Below, one piece after another: positions 28,655-37,493 of a DNA stretch of 64,000 nucleotides. The position numbers and the translations under genes are program-made. The DNA comes from Acidobacteriaceae bacterium (GTDB taxonomy: Bacteria > Acidobacteriota > Terriglobia > Terriglobales > Acidobacteriaceae). The notes below the pieces were generated by a model. The model saw nothing but the letters and a program-made list of their open reading frames with translations, had not been told where the DNA came from and did no database searches. How positions within the stretch are numbered: the first letter of the stretch is position 1; each line of letters opens with the position of its first letter. Where the stretch lies: the NCBI GenBank assembly GCA_027449545.1, contig DAIDLI010000155.1:1-64000 (forward strand), read 5' to 3'.

Positions 28655-29002
28655 TTCGATTTCCTTCCTGGGCCCGCACTCGCCAGATCGAGCCCCGTTT
28701 ACCGGTGTCGAAGTTGCCTGAAGCATTTCCTCGACCAGATCCCGTCGCGGTAGGTTCTGCGCACTTGACGGATAGAGCGCTTCCGTCCGCCCTTGACTCC
28801 CTGGAATGGCTCCGGGCGTAGCTTCGCCCTGTGAGGGACATGCCCTCATTCCCCACACCCCCACCGCCATCCAGTTCCTTCTGGTCTGACTGTGGTTCCA
28901 GCCCTGATCCCTTCCGCTGCGGCTCTCGGTTCAAGTCCTTCTCAGCCCTGCCGCCTAAGCGCTACCGCATCAGCCTTGCGCTCGCATTTCATCGGGACGT
29001 AT

Positions 29003-29374
29003 TCATCCCCTGCCGCGCCTCGCGGTGAACGGCAACAGCCGCGGAGTCGAAAGCGAGGCTGTAACAAACACCCGCCCCGGCATTTCCGGCAACCGGACGC
29101 TGTGCAGAACCTTCGCGTGGCCCACAACGATGCCGCCATGCGGGCCCTCGTGCGGACTCGGCAACATGATCCGGATATCCATGCTCTTGCCTGCTTCCAA
29201 CTCTTGCTCGGTGTGAAACAGAAGCTCAGCCAAACTCATCGTTTCTACCCATCCGTCACGCCAGAGCCTTTCCCCAAAGATGCGAAACCGCATCGGCGAA
29301 CTAACCTGAAAGCGAGTCGCGCTGTGCGCTTCTTTCCCCTGCGCCGATTTCTCCGAAAGTGTCATAGTGGCCAT
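29003..29374 (-). CDS. Divergent PilZ-like protein
   Basis: A 123-aa soluble protein related to the product at 30890-31285. Both have a beta-strand start (RFQVSSPMRFRIFG), an E/R-W-R-x-G turn, a short S-L/I block that corresponds to the PilZ D/NxSxxG motif, and a following strand rich in hydrophobics (MDIRIMLP). PilZ proteins bind cyclic-di-GMP, but the RxxxR motif is absent here and the second motif reads MSLAELLF, so c-di-GMP binding is doubtful. It sits upstream of the exopolysaccharide operon, where PilZ-type regulators are common. Confidence 0.65.
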   Translation of the reverse strand: MATMTLSEKSAQGKEAHSATRFQVSSPMRFRIFGERLWRDGWVETMSLAELLFHTEQELEAGKSMDIRIMLPSPHEGPHGGIVVGHAKVLHSVRLPEMPGRVFVTASLSTPRLLPFTARRGRG

Positions 29375-29791
29375 CGCCCATCTCCAGAGTCCAGACTCAA
29401 CAGCAACTCAATCCAGGGTGCAGATCTGAAGAACTAAAAGTGGACAAACTCTAGCTGTGGAGCCCTTTCAGCGCAATGGGTACCTGGTATCAGTCACCCT
29501 GAGGCAGCTTGGTCCTAGGCCGGTGGGACGGAGAGGGAGAACCAATTCCTGGAACCTCCCTCCTGGCAGTGCCAATGAGAAGGCGCCCTTTGGAGCCATG
29601 GCGTCCGCCGTCCTTTTTTGGGACTCGCCCGGAATCTTGTGCGCGGTGTCACGGCAATCGCACAACATCCGTGGCTCTATTAGGTGCTAAGCTTGTCGTG
29701 CTGAAATGCGACGATGTGGAGGGATGATCGGCCTGCCTGATGGCTTGCTCCGGACTTGGCGAGCGCGATTCTTCGCACCGAAAGTTATGTG
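29375..29791. other. Intergenic region, no gene seen
   Basis: This divergent gap between the PilZ-like gene and the response-regulator gene has no open frame with protein-like composition and no clear hairpin. It presumably holds promoters for both neighbours, but I could not identify convincing -35/-10 boxes. Confidence 0.5.
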
Positions 29792-30580
29792 ATGGAGATC
29801 AGACCGAACTCGGACATCGCCCAGTTCCATTCCCCGTGTGCGGATGGCCCCGGCGACACAGTTCCCCAAACCGCGCGCACCACTTCCACTGACGCCCTGG
29901 AAGCTGCTACCCTCGCCCAGGATGCGCCCCCCATTCGCGTGCTCATCGCCGCCCACGAAACCATTCACCGCGAAAGCCTTGCCTTCGTCCTGCAGGCGGG
30001 GCACGATTTAGAGGTGGTGGCTTCCTGCGCCGACCTGAAAGCGCTCCTGACCTCTGCCCAGAGCTCCAAACCCGACATCTTTCTGCTCGACTCCGGGATG
30101 GGCAAAGAAGGTGGTGCCGACACCCTGCGCGCGCTCAAAGAGCTCGGCAATGCCGCCAAGGTAGTTCTGCTCTGTTCAGCCCTCAGTCGCGAGGAGATGA
30201 TCGCCCTTCTGCGGCTGGGCGCCCGCGGCCTGGTCCTCAAAAGCGAACCCACCGATACCCTGATTCAGTGCCTGCATAAAGTCGCACGCGGAGAATACTG
30301 GCTCGGCAATACCAGCGTGACCGACCTGATTCAGGAACTGTGTGAAGGCGGCAATGGCAAATCCAAATGGGGCAACAAATATGGACTGACGGCTCGAGAG
30401 ATCGAGATCGTCGAGGTCGTCCTTCAGGGCTGTTCCAATCGCGAGATTGCCGCGAGCCTGTCTCTGAGTGAGCACACCGTGAAACACCATCTCTCCAACA
30501 TCTTCGATAAGCTTGGGGTCTATAGCCGCCTTGAGCTGGCTCTCTTCGTCGTCAATCACAGCCTCGATTGCCAGCAGTAG
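29792..30580 (+). CDS. LuxR/NarL-type response regulator with altered receiver
   Basis: A 262-aa DNA-binding response regulator. After a ~45-residue unstructured start, a receiver domain begins at IRVLIAAHETIHRES and runs to about residue 165. A LuxR-type HTH (LTAREIEIVEVVLQG...NREIAASLSLSEHTVKHHL) ends the protein. The phosphoacceptor Asp is present in PDIFLLDSGM and the conserved Lys in GLVLKSEPTD. The acidic pair that binds Mg2+ after the first strand, usually DD, reads AH here. The TTG-led frame from 29756 is possible but the ATG at 29792 is preferred. Between two PilZ-like genes and beside the exopolysaccharide operon, it is a likely regulator of that operon. Confidence 0.88.
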   Translation: MEIRPNSDIAQFHSPCADGPGDTVPQTARTTSTDALEAATLAQDAPPIRVLIAAHETIHRESLAFVLQAGHDLEVVASCADLKALLTSAQSSKPDIFLLDSGMGKEGGADTLRALKELGNAAKVVLLCSALSREEMIALLRLGARGLVLKSEPTDTLIQCLHKVARGEYWLGNTSVTDLIQELCEGGNGKSKWGNKYGLTAREIEIVEVVLQGCSNREIAASLSLSEHTVKHHLSNIFDKLGVYSRLELALFVVNHSLDCQQ

Positions 30581-30889
30581 CGTCGCAACGTACGGATCCC
30601 GGGCGGCTCTCCAAGCTGGCAATGCCCCCGTTGGGGCCAGCGGAAAAGACCGCAACTCCCGTCCCCCGGCTCAAAAGTGCCATGCCTTGCGCTGGAAGTG
30701 CTACCCCCCAGGAGCACCATTCGAACCGAAACGGTGTCCAACTTTAGGCCGATGCCTTGAGCACCACCCGCCTATTGTCGCGGATGACGTTTGCCGCTAG
30801 CTTAGCAATCACTCATTCGCAGGTTGCGTCAGCAACGCGCGGGTCCGATTGTTCCTCTCTGTTGCGGTGCGGGGATGATGGTGAGCTGT

Positions 30890-31285
30890 ATGATCGACGA
30901 GCTGCCGAAACGGAAGAAGCGGTCCTGGTGCTACCCCATTCAGGCTTCCCTCGCGTACAGGATTCATGGCCAGAGGATGTGGCGAAATGGCATCAGCCGA
31001 AGCATCAGCGATGCGGGAATTTTGTTCCAGCCGGACGGCGAGCTGAACGAGGGCGTCGAGTTCGAAGCCCATCTCAGCTTATCTGCAATCACCGACCAGC
31101 CGATCTCCATCAGCTTTCAGGCTATGGTCCTGCAATCCCCGCAACAAGGCATGTGCGCCGCCCGCATCTGTGCCGCTCGGTTATGCCGATCGCACCCGGG
31201 TTCGCACCACCCCATCCCCTTGTCTCGTTCAAAATCTGCCGAAGCAGACAGCCTGGGCGGCATACATTTCGTCGCTTCAGCTTAG
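30890..31285 (+). CDS. PilZ-like protein
   Basis: About 131 aa, paralogous to the product of 29003-29374: the shared core is a Y/FRIxGxRxWRxG segment followed by S-I/L-x-D/A-x-G/E and a beta-rich half. The PilZ second motif is better kept here (SISDAGILFQPDGEL), but no RxxxR is evident apart from a basic KRKKR stretch near the N-terminus. The ATG at 30890 has GGTGAG 5 nt upstream; the ATG at 30875 is also in frame and possible. The C-terminal ~30 residues are low in order. It follows the response-regulator gene on the same strand. Confidence 0.7.
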   Translation: MIDELPKRKKRSWCYPIQASLAYRIHGQRMWRNGISRSISDAGILFQPDGELNEGVEFEAHLSLSAITDQPISISFQAMVLQSPQQGMCAARICAARLCRSHPGSHHPIPLSRSKSAEADSLGGIHFVASA

Positions 31286-31354
31286 CCGGATCTTCCGGGC
31301 ACCCCTGCGCGGTACCGGGTGACGAACCAGGCACCGTCTTGAAGGAGGAAACAC

Positions 31355-31924
31355 ATGACCGATGGGCGCTTGCCGATCCAAAGCGACGGAAGAGGCTGGT
31401 GGGCGGTTTATACCAAACACCAGCATGAGAAGTCCGTGAGTGAAATGTTGTCGGCCAAAGGAGTGGAGGTGTTCCTGCCGTGGTATCACGCAGAGCGGCG
31501 TCGCAGGTCTCGCACCGTAAAGCTCATTCTTCCCTTGTTTCCCGGCTACCTCTTCGTGCGCCAGCAATCGGAGATGCGCTTGCCCGTCCTGTCGACCCCG
31601 GGAGTGTTTCAGATTGTTAGTCAGGGAAGCAGCCTGGGCATCGTTCCTGACGCGGAGATCCAGAATCTACAGCGAGCCATCGCCGCCAGGCGCGGCATTG
31701 AACCGTATCCGTTCTGCCGGGTCGGCGAACGGGTGCGGATCATCCGTGGGCCCCTCAGCGGACTGGAAGGCATTCTCGCTTTCCAGAAAGGCCTCTATAG
31801 GGTCGTCGTCTCGGTGCAGATGCTCGCCCAGGCGGCGGCCGTGGAAGTTCACGCCTCCGAGATCGCTGCCGTTCACCGCGGGGCCGATGAAGTCATCCCT
31901 CTCCATTCCGCCTCGGTCGGTTGA
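31355..31924 (+). CDS. NusG-like antiterminator, UpxY/RfaH type
   Basis: A 189-aa transcription elongation factor of the specialised NusG family. The N-terminal NGN domain (WWAVYTKHQHEKSVSEML...FPGYLFVR) is followed by a KOW motif (GERVRIIRGPLSGLEGIL). UpxY, RfaH and LoaP relatives let RNA polymerase read through long polysaccharide operons. The ATG at 31355 has AGGAGG about 8 nt upstream. It is not part of the ~23-kb leftward exopolysaccharide operon but is transcribed away from it nearby. The operon is a natural target, although I found no ops/JUMPStart-like element. Confidence 0.92.
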   Translation: MTDGRLPIQSDGRGWWAVYTKHQHEKSVSEMLSAKGVEVFLPWYHAERRRRSRTVKLILPLFPGYLFVRQQSEMRLPVLSTPGVFQIVSQGSSLGIVPDAEIQNLQRAIAARRGIEPYPFCRVGERVRIIRGPLSGLEGILAFQKGLYRVVVSVQMLAQAAAVEVHASEIAAVHRGADEVIPLHSASVG

Positions 31925-31994
31925 GGTGGCAAGGCCTCCGAAAGCAGATGGGAAAGGAACAAGTTTCCTCCGATCGATCCCGATACCTTTTGCC

Positions 31995-33125
31995 CTACAT
32001 AGCCCACGGCATGGGAGCAATCGGAGGAAACGTACTCTGGATCTCATGTCGAATCCCATCTCCTGCGTTCATGGCCAATGCCAGTTCCGTGACATGCAGC
32101 GACCAGCGCGCCGAGAGCCGTGGCTCGCGGCCCTCCTTCACGGCATCTGCCAACTCTGCAACTCCTCTCCCAAAATCCATCCTCAACTCCCGTGACTTGT
32201 CGTATGCAAATCCGTTGCGGCGCACGAGTGGAATTTGTGGCTGCATGTGCAGTAATTCGGCCCTGAGCGGATGCCTGTCTTGCCAGCATTGCGGCATCCG
32301 ATGGCGAATATAGACTGGCGAAGCATAATCCCAGCAGTCGGGCGTGGAGAGAACACCGTCATCGCCGAACACCCGAAACCGATGGTCCATCGCGGTATAC
32401 GTGCTGCAGGTGATGCGAGCCACCAACCCACCAGCGAAGCGAATGCATGCAGTTCCAAAGGCGGGCGCATAGCTCTCCTGAACCGGTCCAGAATGATCGG
32501 CCAGCACTCCGCGCGAGCTGACAATCTCCTGCGCGGGGCCAAAGAACGCCGTCAACCATCCCAAATAATATCCGGCATGTTCAAGTGTGCTGCCGACCTC
32601 AAACTCGTCTCGATAGGGCCATGCCGCTCCAGATTTGCTGATCCACTCACGGTAATTCATGAAGAGCTGCTCTTCGTCGAGCTCCGCATAGACCAGTCGC
32701 GGAGTTCCTATACGCCCGGCGCGCAACGCCTTCCAAAGGGTCTGCGCTGTTTCGCCCAACAGGTTGCAGGGTGCGCCGGCAAGAAGCAAACCCCGCCGCT
32801 CGGCGAGCGCTACCAGAGACTGGGCATCCTCCAGGGTCGTGGCTAAGGGCTTTTCGGAATAGACGTGCTTGCCCGCCTCCAAAGATGCTCTGGAAATTAG
32901 ATGATGACTGCCGGGATTGGTTAGATTGATAACCAGCTCCACTGCCGGGTCATTCAGTAACTCGTCCATACAGCGATATCTTCGTAAATGATAAAACAAT
33001 GAGAATTGATCTAAACGAGCGGTGTCCCTGTCATATACACCTGTTATTTTCAGCATAGGATGATTTCTAAATGTCTGTAGGTAAAGATCTGCGACAAATC
33101 CGCATCCTATAAGTGCAGTGCGCAT
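31995..33125 (-). CDS. Gfo/Idh/MocA family oxidoreductase
   Basis: A 376-aa NAD(P)-dependent sugar dehydrogenase-type enzyme. The Rossmann start is TALIGCGFVADLYL, the family lysine lies in YSEKPLATTLED near residue 97, and a C-terminal-domain histidine lies in STLEHAGYYLGWL. The start is the ATG at 33125; the open frame to 33170 adds a non-homologous leader. It is convergent with the NusG-like gene. Its substrate could be a nucleotide-sugar for the polysaccharide or a free sugar; nothing in the sequence decides this. Confidence 0.88.
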   Translation of the reverse strand: MRTALIGCGFVADLYLQTFRNHPMLKITGVYDRDTARLDQFSLFYHLRRYRCMDELLNDPAVELVINLTNPGSHHLISRASLEAGKHVYSEKPLATTLEDAQSLVALAERRGLLLAGAPCNLLGETAQTLWKALRAGRIGTPRLVYAELDEEQLFMNYREWISKSGAAWPYRDEFEVGSTLEHAGYYLGWLTAFFGPAQEIVSSRGVLADHSGPVQESYAPAFGTACIRFAGGLVARITCSTYTAMDHRFRVFGDDGVLSTPDCWDYASPVYIRHRMPQCWQDRHPLRAELLHMQPQIPLVRRNGFAYDKSRELRMDFGRGVAELADAVKEGREPRLSARWSLHVTELALAMNAGDGIRHEIQSTFPPIAPMPWAM

Positions 33126-33421
33126 CACATCCCCACCTCGACGTCGGATGTTTGGCGTGAATACTAGCACGCTTTCGCCTCCTCTGCTGTGCCATCCGTC
33201 CTGAATCCATGCTCGTTCCCGCCGAAAAATGTGCGGTTCTCAAAAACCGCACCCCGTGCGGAATCTCTCCTCTCGTGCCCCGACGATAAAATGGCACCAA
33301 AAGATGCTATCCCTTGGGTACCAATTGGTCCCATAAGCTGATAACATACGCGCAGCTAATTCCCTAAGGTGCGGATAGTTAGTTTCCCGCCGCGAAAATT
33401 TAATGCCTGAAAGGATATCCA

Positions 33422-36400
33422 ATGAGGAAATCCCTCCCCCTCCTGGTTCCCTCAATCCGTGCTGCCTCTTCGGAAGTACATCCATTTCATCCAAAGATGG
33501 TGTATTGTTTACCTGCATTAGGTAAATTTTTCGCTGCCGCGCGATCGAGATCAGCGATGCTCACTCTGCTGCTCAGCTCGGCTTTACTTCTCACCTCCTC
33601 CCTGATGGGACTCGGAGGTTGCGCGTTACCGGTGGGCACAGTGCAGTTCCCGGTTCCGGTGGCGCTCACTTGCAGTCAATCGGCGTTGTCTGCTCCTGGT
33701 TCAGATGCCTGCAGCATCACTTTGAGCGGACCAGCCCCGAGCGGAGGGGTTAGTCTGAATCTTTCGAGCAGTAGCTCCGCAGTGTTAGTGCCAGCCTCAG
33801 CCACAGTTCCAGCAAACGCAGAGAGCGTCGGCTTCACTGTTAAAGTCTCTTCGGCGGCCTCCCCTGGAGTGGTCACAGTGACCGCTGCCGCCAATGGAGA
33901 CAAGGTTGCAACCTCCATCAAGGTCAATGCTGTTGCTACTGCTCCTCCCCCTCCAAGCTTGGCCGGTGTTGCCTGCGCTCAGGCCTCTGTGACTGCACCG
34001 GCGGCTGTTGCTTGTACTGTTTCCCTCAGTGGCGCGGCGCCGGCAGGCGGGTCGAACGTACAACTCACAAGCTCTGAAGCCGCAGTTTCCGTCCCCGCTT
34101 CGGTGACAGTCGCCGCTGGCGCGCAAAGTGTTTCCTTTATTGCAACTGTCGGCTCCACCGCCGCAGCCGGAACTGCCACCATTACAGCGGCTTTGAACAA
34201 CCTCACCAAGTCTACTTCCTTGCAAATCGTAGCGGCTGCTCCAGCTGCGACGCTGAGCTCTCTGTCCTGCGCCCAGGCTTCCGTGAATCCATCAAGTACC
34301 GACACCTGCGCTGCGCAGCTCAGCGGCGCGGCACCCTCGGGAGGAGTCGTGATCCAGCTTCACAGCAGCAGTTCTGCTGTGACCCTTCCGGCTTCAGCCA
34401 CGGTAGCGGCCGGCGCGACAAGCGTTACCTTCGTCGCTAACATTGCGTCATCTGCCCCTGCTGGCACGGTGACGCTCACTGCATCGCTCAACGGTGTAAC
34501 GAAGTCGACGTCGCTTCAAGTAATAGCGGCAGCATCTGCGTTGTCTGTGAGTCCATCAAGTCTCAGCTTCGGCAATGTGACGGACGGCAAGACCTCGACT
34601 CAGACGGTAACCGTCTCGAACTCCGGCAGCAGTGCGGTCCTGGTGAATTCCGCAAGCGCAGCCGGCAGCGGCTTTACGCTTGCCGCTGTGTCTTTACCTG
34701 TCACCTTGAATGCCGGGCAGAGCCTCATCCTTACTGTTCAATTCAGTCCTGCAACTGCTGGCGCTGCCAGCGGCAGCCTGCAAATTGGCAGCAATTCTTC
34801 CGTCACTCCCAACCTCTCCGTAGCGCTTTCGGGAACAGGTGTCGCGCCCTCATCGGTGGCGGTGACACTGACACCCTCGAGCGTCTCCACGGTGGTGAAT
34901 TCGACGCAGCAGTTCACAGCCTCCGTCACGGGCACAACCAACACCGCTGTCACCTGGTCGCTCTCGGGCTCGGGCTGCAGTGGGTCGTCGTGTGGATCGA
35001 TCTCGCAGACCGGCCTCTATACAGCGCCGAATGCAGCGCCATCACCCGCCAACGTCACCGTAACGGCCACCAGTCAACAAGACACCACCAAGCAGGCATC
35101 AGCAACCGTCCAGATTGTGGCGAGTACCGGAAAGGTATACTACATTGCTCCAGCCTCGGCGGGTGGCAGTGACTCAAATGATGGTCTGACGGCAAGCACG
35201 CCCTGGCTCACCCCACAACACTCCGTCAACTGCGGCGACGTCTTGCGGGCGGAACCAGGAACCTATTCCGCCAGCAGCTTCAATAACGGCCAGTGGGGAT
35301 CGGTGAGCTGCCCGGCCGGAAACAATGTTGCGTGGGTGATGTGTACTACGCCCTTTGGATGCACCGTATCCGGCGGCATCTACATTAGCGCCAGCTATTG
35401 GGGATTACAGGGATTCCAGATTTCGACGAGCAGTGGAACCTGTGTCAACGTAGCGCCCAACTTCAACGGAAATCGAGTTGAGGTACATCACATCATCGTC
35501 GCAAACAACATTGTCGGCCCATGTGGGTTCGATGGTATCGGGTCGGTCAGCGGCTATGGTACCAATCCCACCATAGGCGCGGACTATCTCGCCTATCTGG
35601 GGAACATCGCATACAATACCGGAGGAAATTCCTCCACCTGCGCTGCAGCTCTGAGTTTCTGGGTACCCATCCCCTACGATACCCAGGCTGGAACGCACCT
35701 CTATATGTCCGGAAACTTCACCTGGGGCAATACCAGTAACTGCGGCGACGGCGAAGGCATTATCTTTGATACCTTCGATGGCGTGGAAGGATCTTCGACC
35801 CAGCCTCCCTACGCATATCAAGCCGTTGCAGAGAATAACTTGTCTGTGTTCAACGACGGTCCAGGAATTCAGGTCGACCTGAACCAGAACGGCTCTGGAG
35901 CGCATGCGCCGATCTACTTCATGCAGAACACCAGCGCCTATAACTGCCTGGGTCCGTCCAGCGCCACCTACTGTGCGGAGATCGTTCTCGGAACCACCGT
36001 CAACGCCAACGCCAGTAATAACCTCGTGGTTGCGCCTACGCAGTACGCCTTCGGTGGGGGGAGCGTCACCCACTACGGCTCCGCTGCCATCTATGCCCCA
36101 AGCAGCACCAATCAGATCTCCAACGAGTTCGCGTATAGCCCCTACGGCTTTGGCGTGGGCAGCGTTGGCAGCCCTGGCTTCGCGCCTGGTACCGGGAACA
36201 TCACAGCCACGGACCCGCTGTTGGCCGGCCCGGCAGATCCGGGCACGCCGAGTTGCAGCGGTTATGCCACGACAACAGCATGCATGGCGAAGGTCATTGC
36301 GAACTTCGCCCCCACCGCCTCGGCAGCTAGCAGCTATGGATACCAGATGCCGAGCAGTACTCCGGTCAAGAACGCCTACTACCCGCAGTGGCTATGCAGC

Positions 36401-36448
36401 GTAAGTGATCTGCCCGCAGGCATCGTCACGCCGGGCTGCGCTCCATAG
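33422..36448 (+). CDS. Large secreted lipoprotein with Ig-like repeats and a beta-helix domain
   Basis: A 1,008-aa cell-surface protein. The ATG at 33422 has AAAGGA 6 nt upstream. A hydrophobic segment (residues 46-64) ends in an LGGC lipobox (Cys67), so it is probably a lipoprotein with a long N-terminal extension. Three tandem Ig-like repeats follow (about 83-170, 184-270 and 280-370), each with two cysteines around an LSGxAPxGG loop. Then come a choice-of-anchor-D type domain (about 375-480) and a Big2-like module (about 482-570). The C-terminal ~430 residues have the N- and G-rich repeats of a right-handed parallel beta-helix, as in pectate-lyase-like proteins. No catalytic residues could be picked out, so it may bind, cleave or display polysaccharide. 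Confidence 0.85.
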   Translation: MRKSLPLLVPSIRAASSEVHPFHPKMVYCLPALGKFFAAARSRSAMLTLLLSSALLLTSSLMGLGGCALPVGTVQFPVPVALTCSQSALSAPGSDACSITLSGPAPSGGVSLNLSSSSSAVLVPASATVPANAESVGFTVKVSSAASPGVVTVTAAANGDKVATSIKVNAVATAPPPPSLAGVACAQASVTAPAAVACTVSLSGAAPAGGSNVQLTSSEAAVSVPASVTVAAGAQSVSFIATVGSTAAAGTATITAALNNLTKSTSLQIVAAAPAATLSSLSCAQASVNPSSTDTCAAQLSGAAPSGGVVIQLHSSSSAVTLPASATVAAGATSVTFVANIASSAPAGTVTLTASLNGVTKSTSLQVIAAASALSVSPSSLSFGNVTDGKTSTQTVTVSNSGSSAVLVNSASAAGSGFTLAAVSLPVTLNAGQSLILTVQFSPATAGAASGSLQIGSNSSVTPNLSVALSGTGVAPSSVAVTLTPSSVSTVVNSTQQFTASVTGTTNTAVTWSLSGSGCSGSSCGSISQTGLYTAPNAAPSPANVTVTATSQQDTTKQASATVQIVASTGKVYYIAPASAGGSDSNDGLTASTPWLTPQHSVNCGDVLRAEPGTYSASSFNNGQWGSVSCPAGNNVAWVMCTTPFGCTVSGGIYISASYWGLQGFQISTSSGTCVNVAPNFNGNRVEVHHIIVANNIVGPCGFDGIGSVSGYGTNPTIGADYLAYLGNIAYNTGGNSSTCAAALSFWVPIPYDTQAGTHLYMSGNFTWGNTSNCGDGEGIIFDTFDGVEGSSTQPPYAYQAVAENNLSVFNDGPGIQVDLNQNGSGAHAPIYFMQNTSAYNCLGPSSATYCAEIVLGTTVNANASNNLVVAPTQYAFGGGSVTHYGSAAIYAPSSTNQISNEFAYSPYGFGVGSVGSPGFAPGTGNITATDPLLAGPADPGTPSCSGYATTTACMAKVIANFAPTASAASSYGYQMPSSTPVKNAYYPQWLCSVSDLPAGIVTPGCAP

Positions 36449-36465
36449 CATGCTCGAAAGAGGGA

Positions 36466-36498
36466 AGGCCGGCGTCGCTGCTCGCAGGATGCCGGCCT
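36466..36498 (+). terminator. Hairpin after the beta-helix lipoprotein gene
   Basis: AGGCCGGC at 36466-36473 pairs perfectly with 36491-36498 across a 17-nt loop. There is no strong T-run, so termination is possible but weak. Confidence 0.4.
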
Positions 36499-36538
36499 GT
36501 TCCCAACTGGGCCCTCAGAGCCAGGGGGTACAAACACG

Positions 36539-37375
36539 ATGATCAATAGAAAGAAGATCGTGGTAGTGCTCCCGGCTTATAACGCGGAGAAGACACTAGA
36601 ACGTACCTTCCGCGAAATTCCTCCCTCAGTCGATGGCATCATTCTGGTGGATGACGCAAGCACGGACGATACCGCCGGATTGGCGCGGCGGTTGCAGCTT
36701 CACGTGCTCGTGCACGAGCGCAACCGCGGCTACGGAGGCAATCAGAAAACCTGTTATCGAGCGGCGCTGAGAGCTGGTGCTGATGTCGTAGTCATGCTTC
36801 ACCCCGATTATCAATATCCGCCCCTCCTGGTTGAACCAATGGCGACAATGATTGCATTCGGCTTGTACGACGTCGTTCTCGGCTCCCGAATCCTGGGAGG
36901 CGGCGCGCTGCGCGGTGGCATGCCGCCACACAAATACCTTTTCAATCGGGCACTTACTCTTGTACAGAACCTGGCGCTCGGCGCAAAGCTCAGTGAGTAC
37001 CACACCGGGCTTCGGGCCTACAGCCGCGAACTGTTGCAGTCACTCCCCCTGGATGCGAACTCGGATAATTTTGTCTTTGACAATCAAATGTTGGCGCAGT
37101 GTATCTATCGGGGGGCGCGCATCGGTGAAATCTCATGCCCCACCCACTACTTCCCTGAAGCGTCGACTATCGACTTTTGGCAGAGTACGGTCTACGGGAT
37201 CGGCGTGCTGAAAACTACCGCCAGCTTCCTCGCCGCCCGCTTCGGACTGTCCAGGTCACCTGTTTTTGATTCTGCTTTATTGCCGCAGCGGGTAGACCCT
37301 GCTGCCGTTTCATCTAGACTCATCGGGAATCGTCCAGAAGAACATCGCACAGCCCGCAATGCTTCCCCGAGCTAA
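36539..37375 (+). CDS. Glycosyltransferase family 2, polyprenyl-phosphate glycosyltransferase type
   Basis: A 278-aa GT2 enzyme. The N-terminal VVVLPAYNAEKTL, the IILVDDASTDDT loop and the VVMLHPDYQYPP metal motif match the DPM1/polyprenyl-phosphate mannosyl- or glucosyltransferase subgroup. A GSRILGGGALRGGMP segment and LGAKLSEYHTGLRAYSREL also belong to that subgroup. No C-terminal TM pair is evident. It is isolated between the lipoprotein gene and a convergent receptor gene, so it might make a lipid-linked sugar used outside the main locus. Confidence 0.88.
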   Translation: MINRKKIVVVLPAYNAEKTLERTFREIPPSVDGIILVDDASTDDTAGLARRLQLHVLVHERNRGYGGNQKTCYRAALRAGADVVVMLHPDYQYPPLLVEPMATMIAFGLYDVVLGSRILGGGALRGGMPPHKYLFNRALTLVQNLALGAKLSEYHTGLRAYSRELLQSLPLDANSDNFVFDNQMLAQCIYRGARIGEISCPTHYFPEASTIDFWQSTVYGIGVLKTTASFLAARFGLSRSPVFDSALLPQRVDPAAVSSRLIGNRPEEHRTARNASPS

Positions 37376-37432
37376 CGATCGCACGGGGGCATCTGTGGTA
37401 CCGGAAGTGTGTCCCACGACCAATTGATACCA

Positions 37433-37466
37433 AATAAGTGAGCCCGCTTTCGCGGGCTCGCTTATT
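37433..37466. terminator. Bidirectional terminator between convergent genes
   Basis: A 15-bp stem (37433-37447 with 37452-37466, one G-T wobble) closes on a TTTC loop. It is A-rich on one side and T-rich on the other, and lies between the stop codons of the glycosyltransferase (37375) and the receptor (37494). It can act in both directions. Confidence 0.85.
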
Positions 37467-37493
37467 GCTTCTCTTCAGTTAGATTGATCCAAC

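Noticed and set aside
27906-28934. 342-codon minus-strand frame covering the wza-like gene
   Set aside because: It is out of frame with the clear Wza/SLBB product and has low-complexity Arg/Gly/Ala composition.
33301-33340. CCAATTGG-centred palindromic stretch upstream of the beta-helix lipoprotein gene
   Set aside because: The palindrome is short and unaccompanied by promoter boxes or a second copy at useful spacing.
33707-34540. Repeated sequence within the 33422-36448 gene as possible mobile or CRISPR-like repeats
   Set aside because: The repeats are in-frame protein-domain duplications of about 95 codons with diverged DNA, not spacer-separated arrays.
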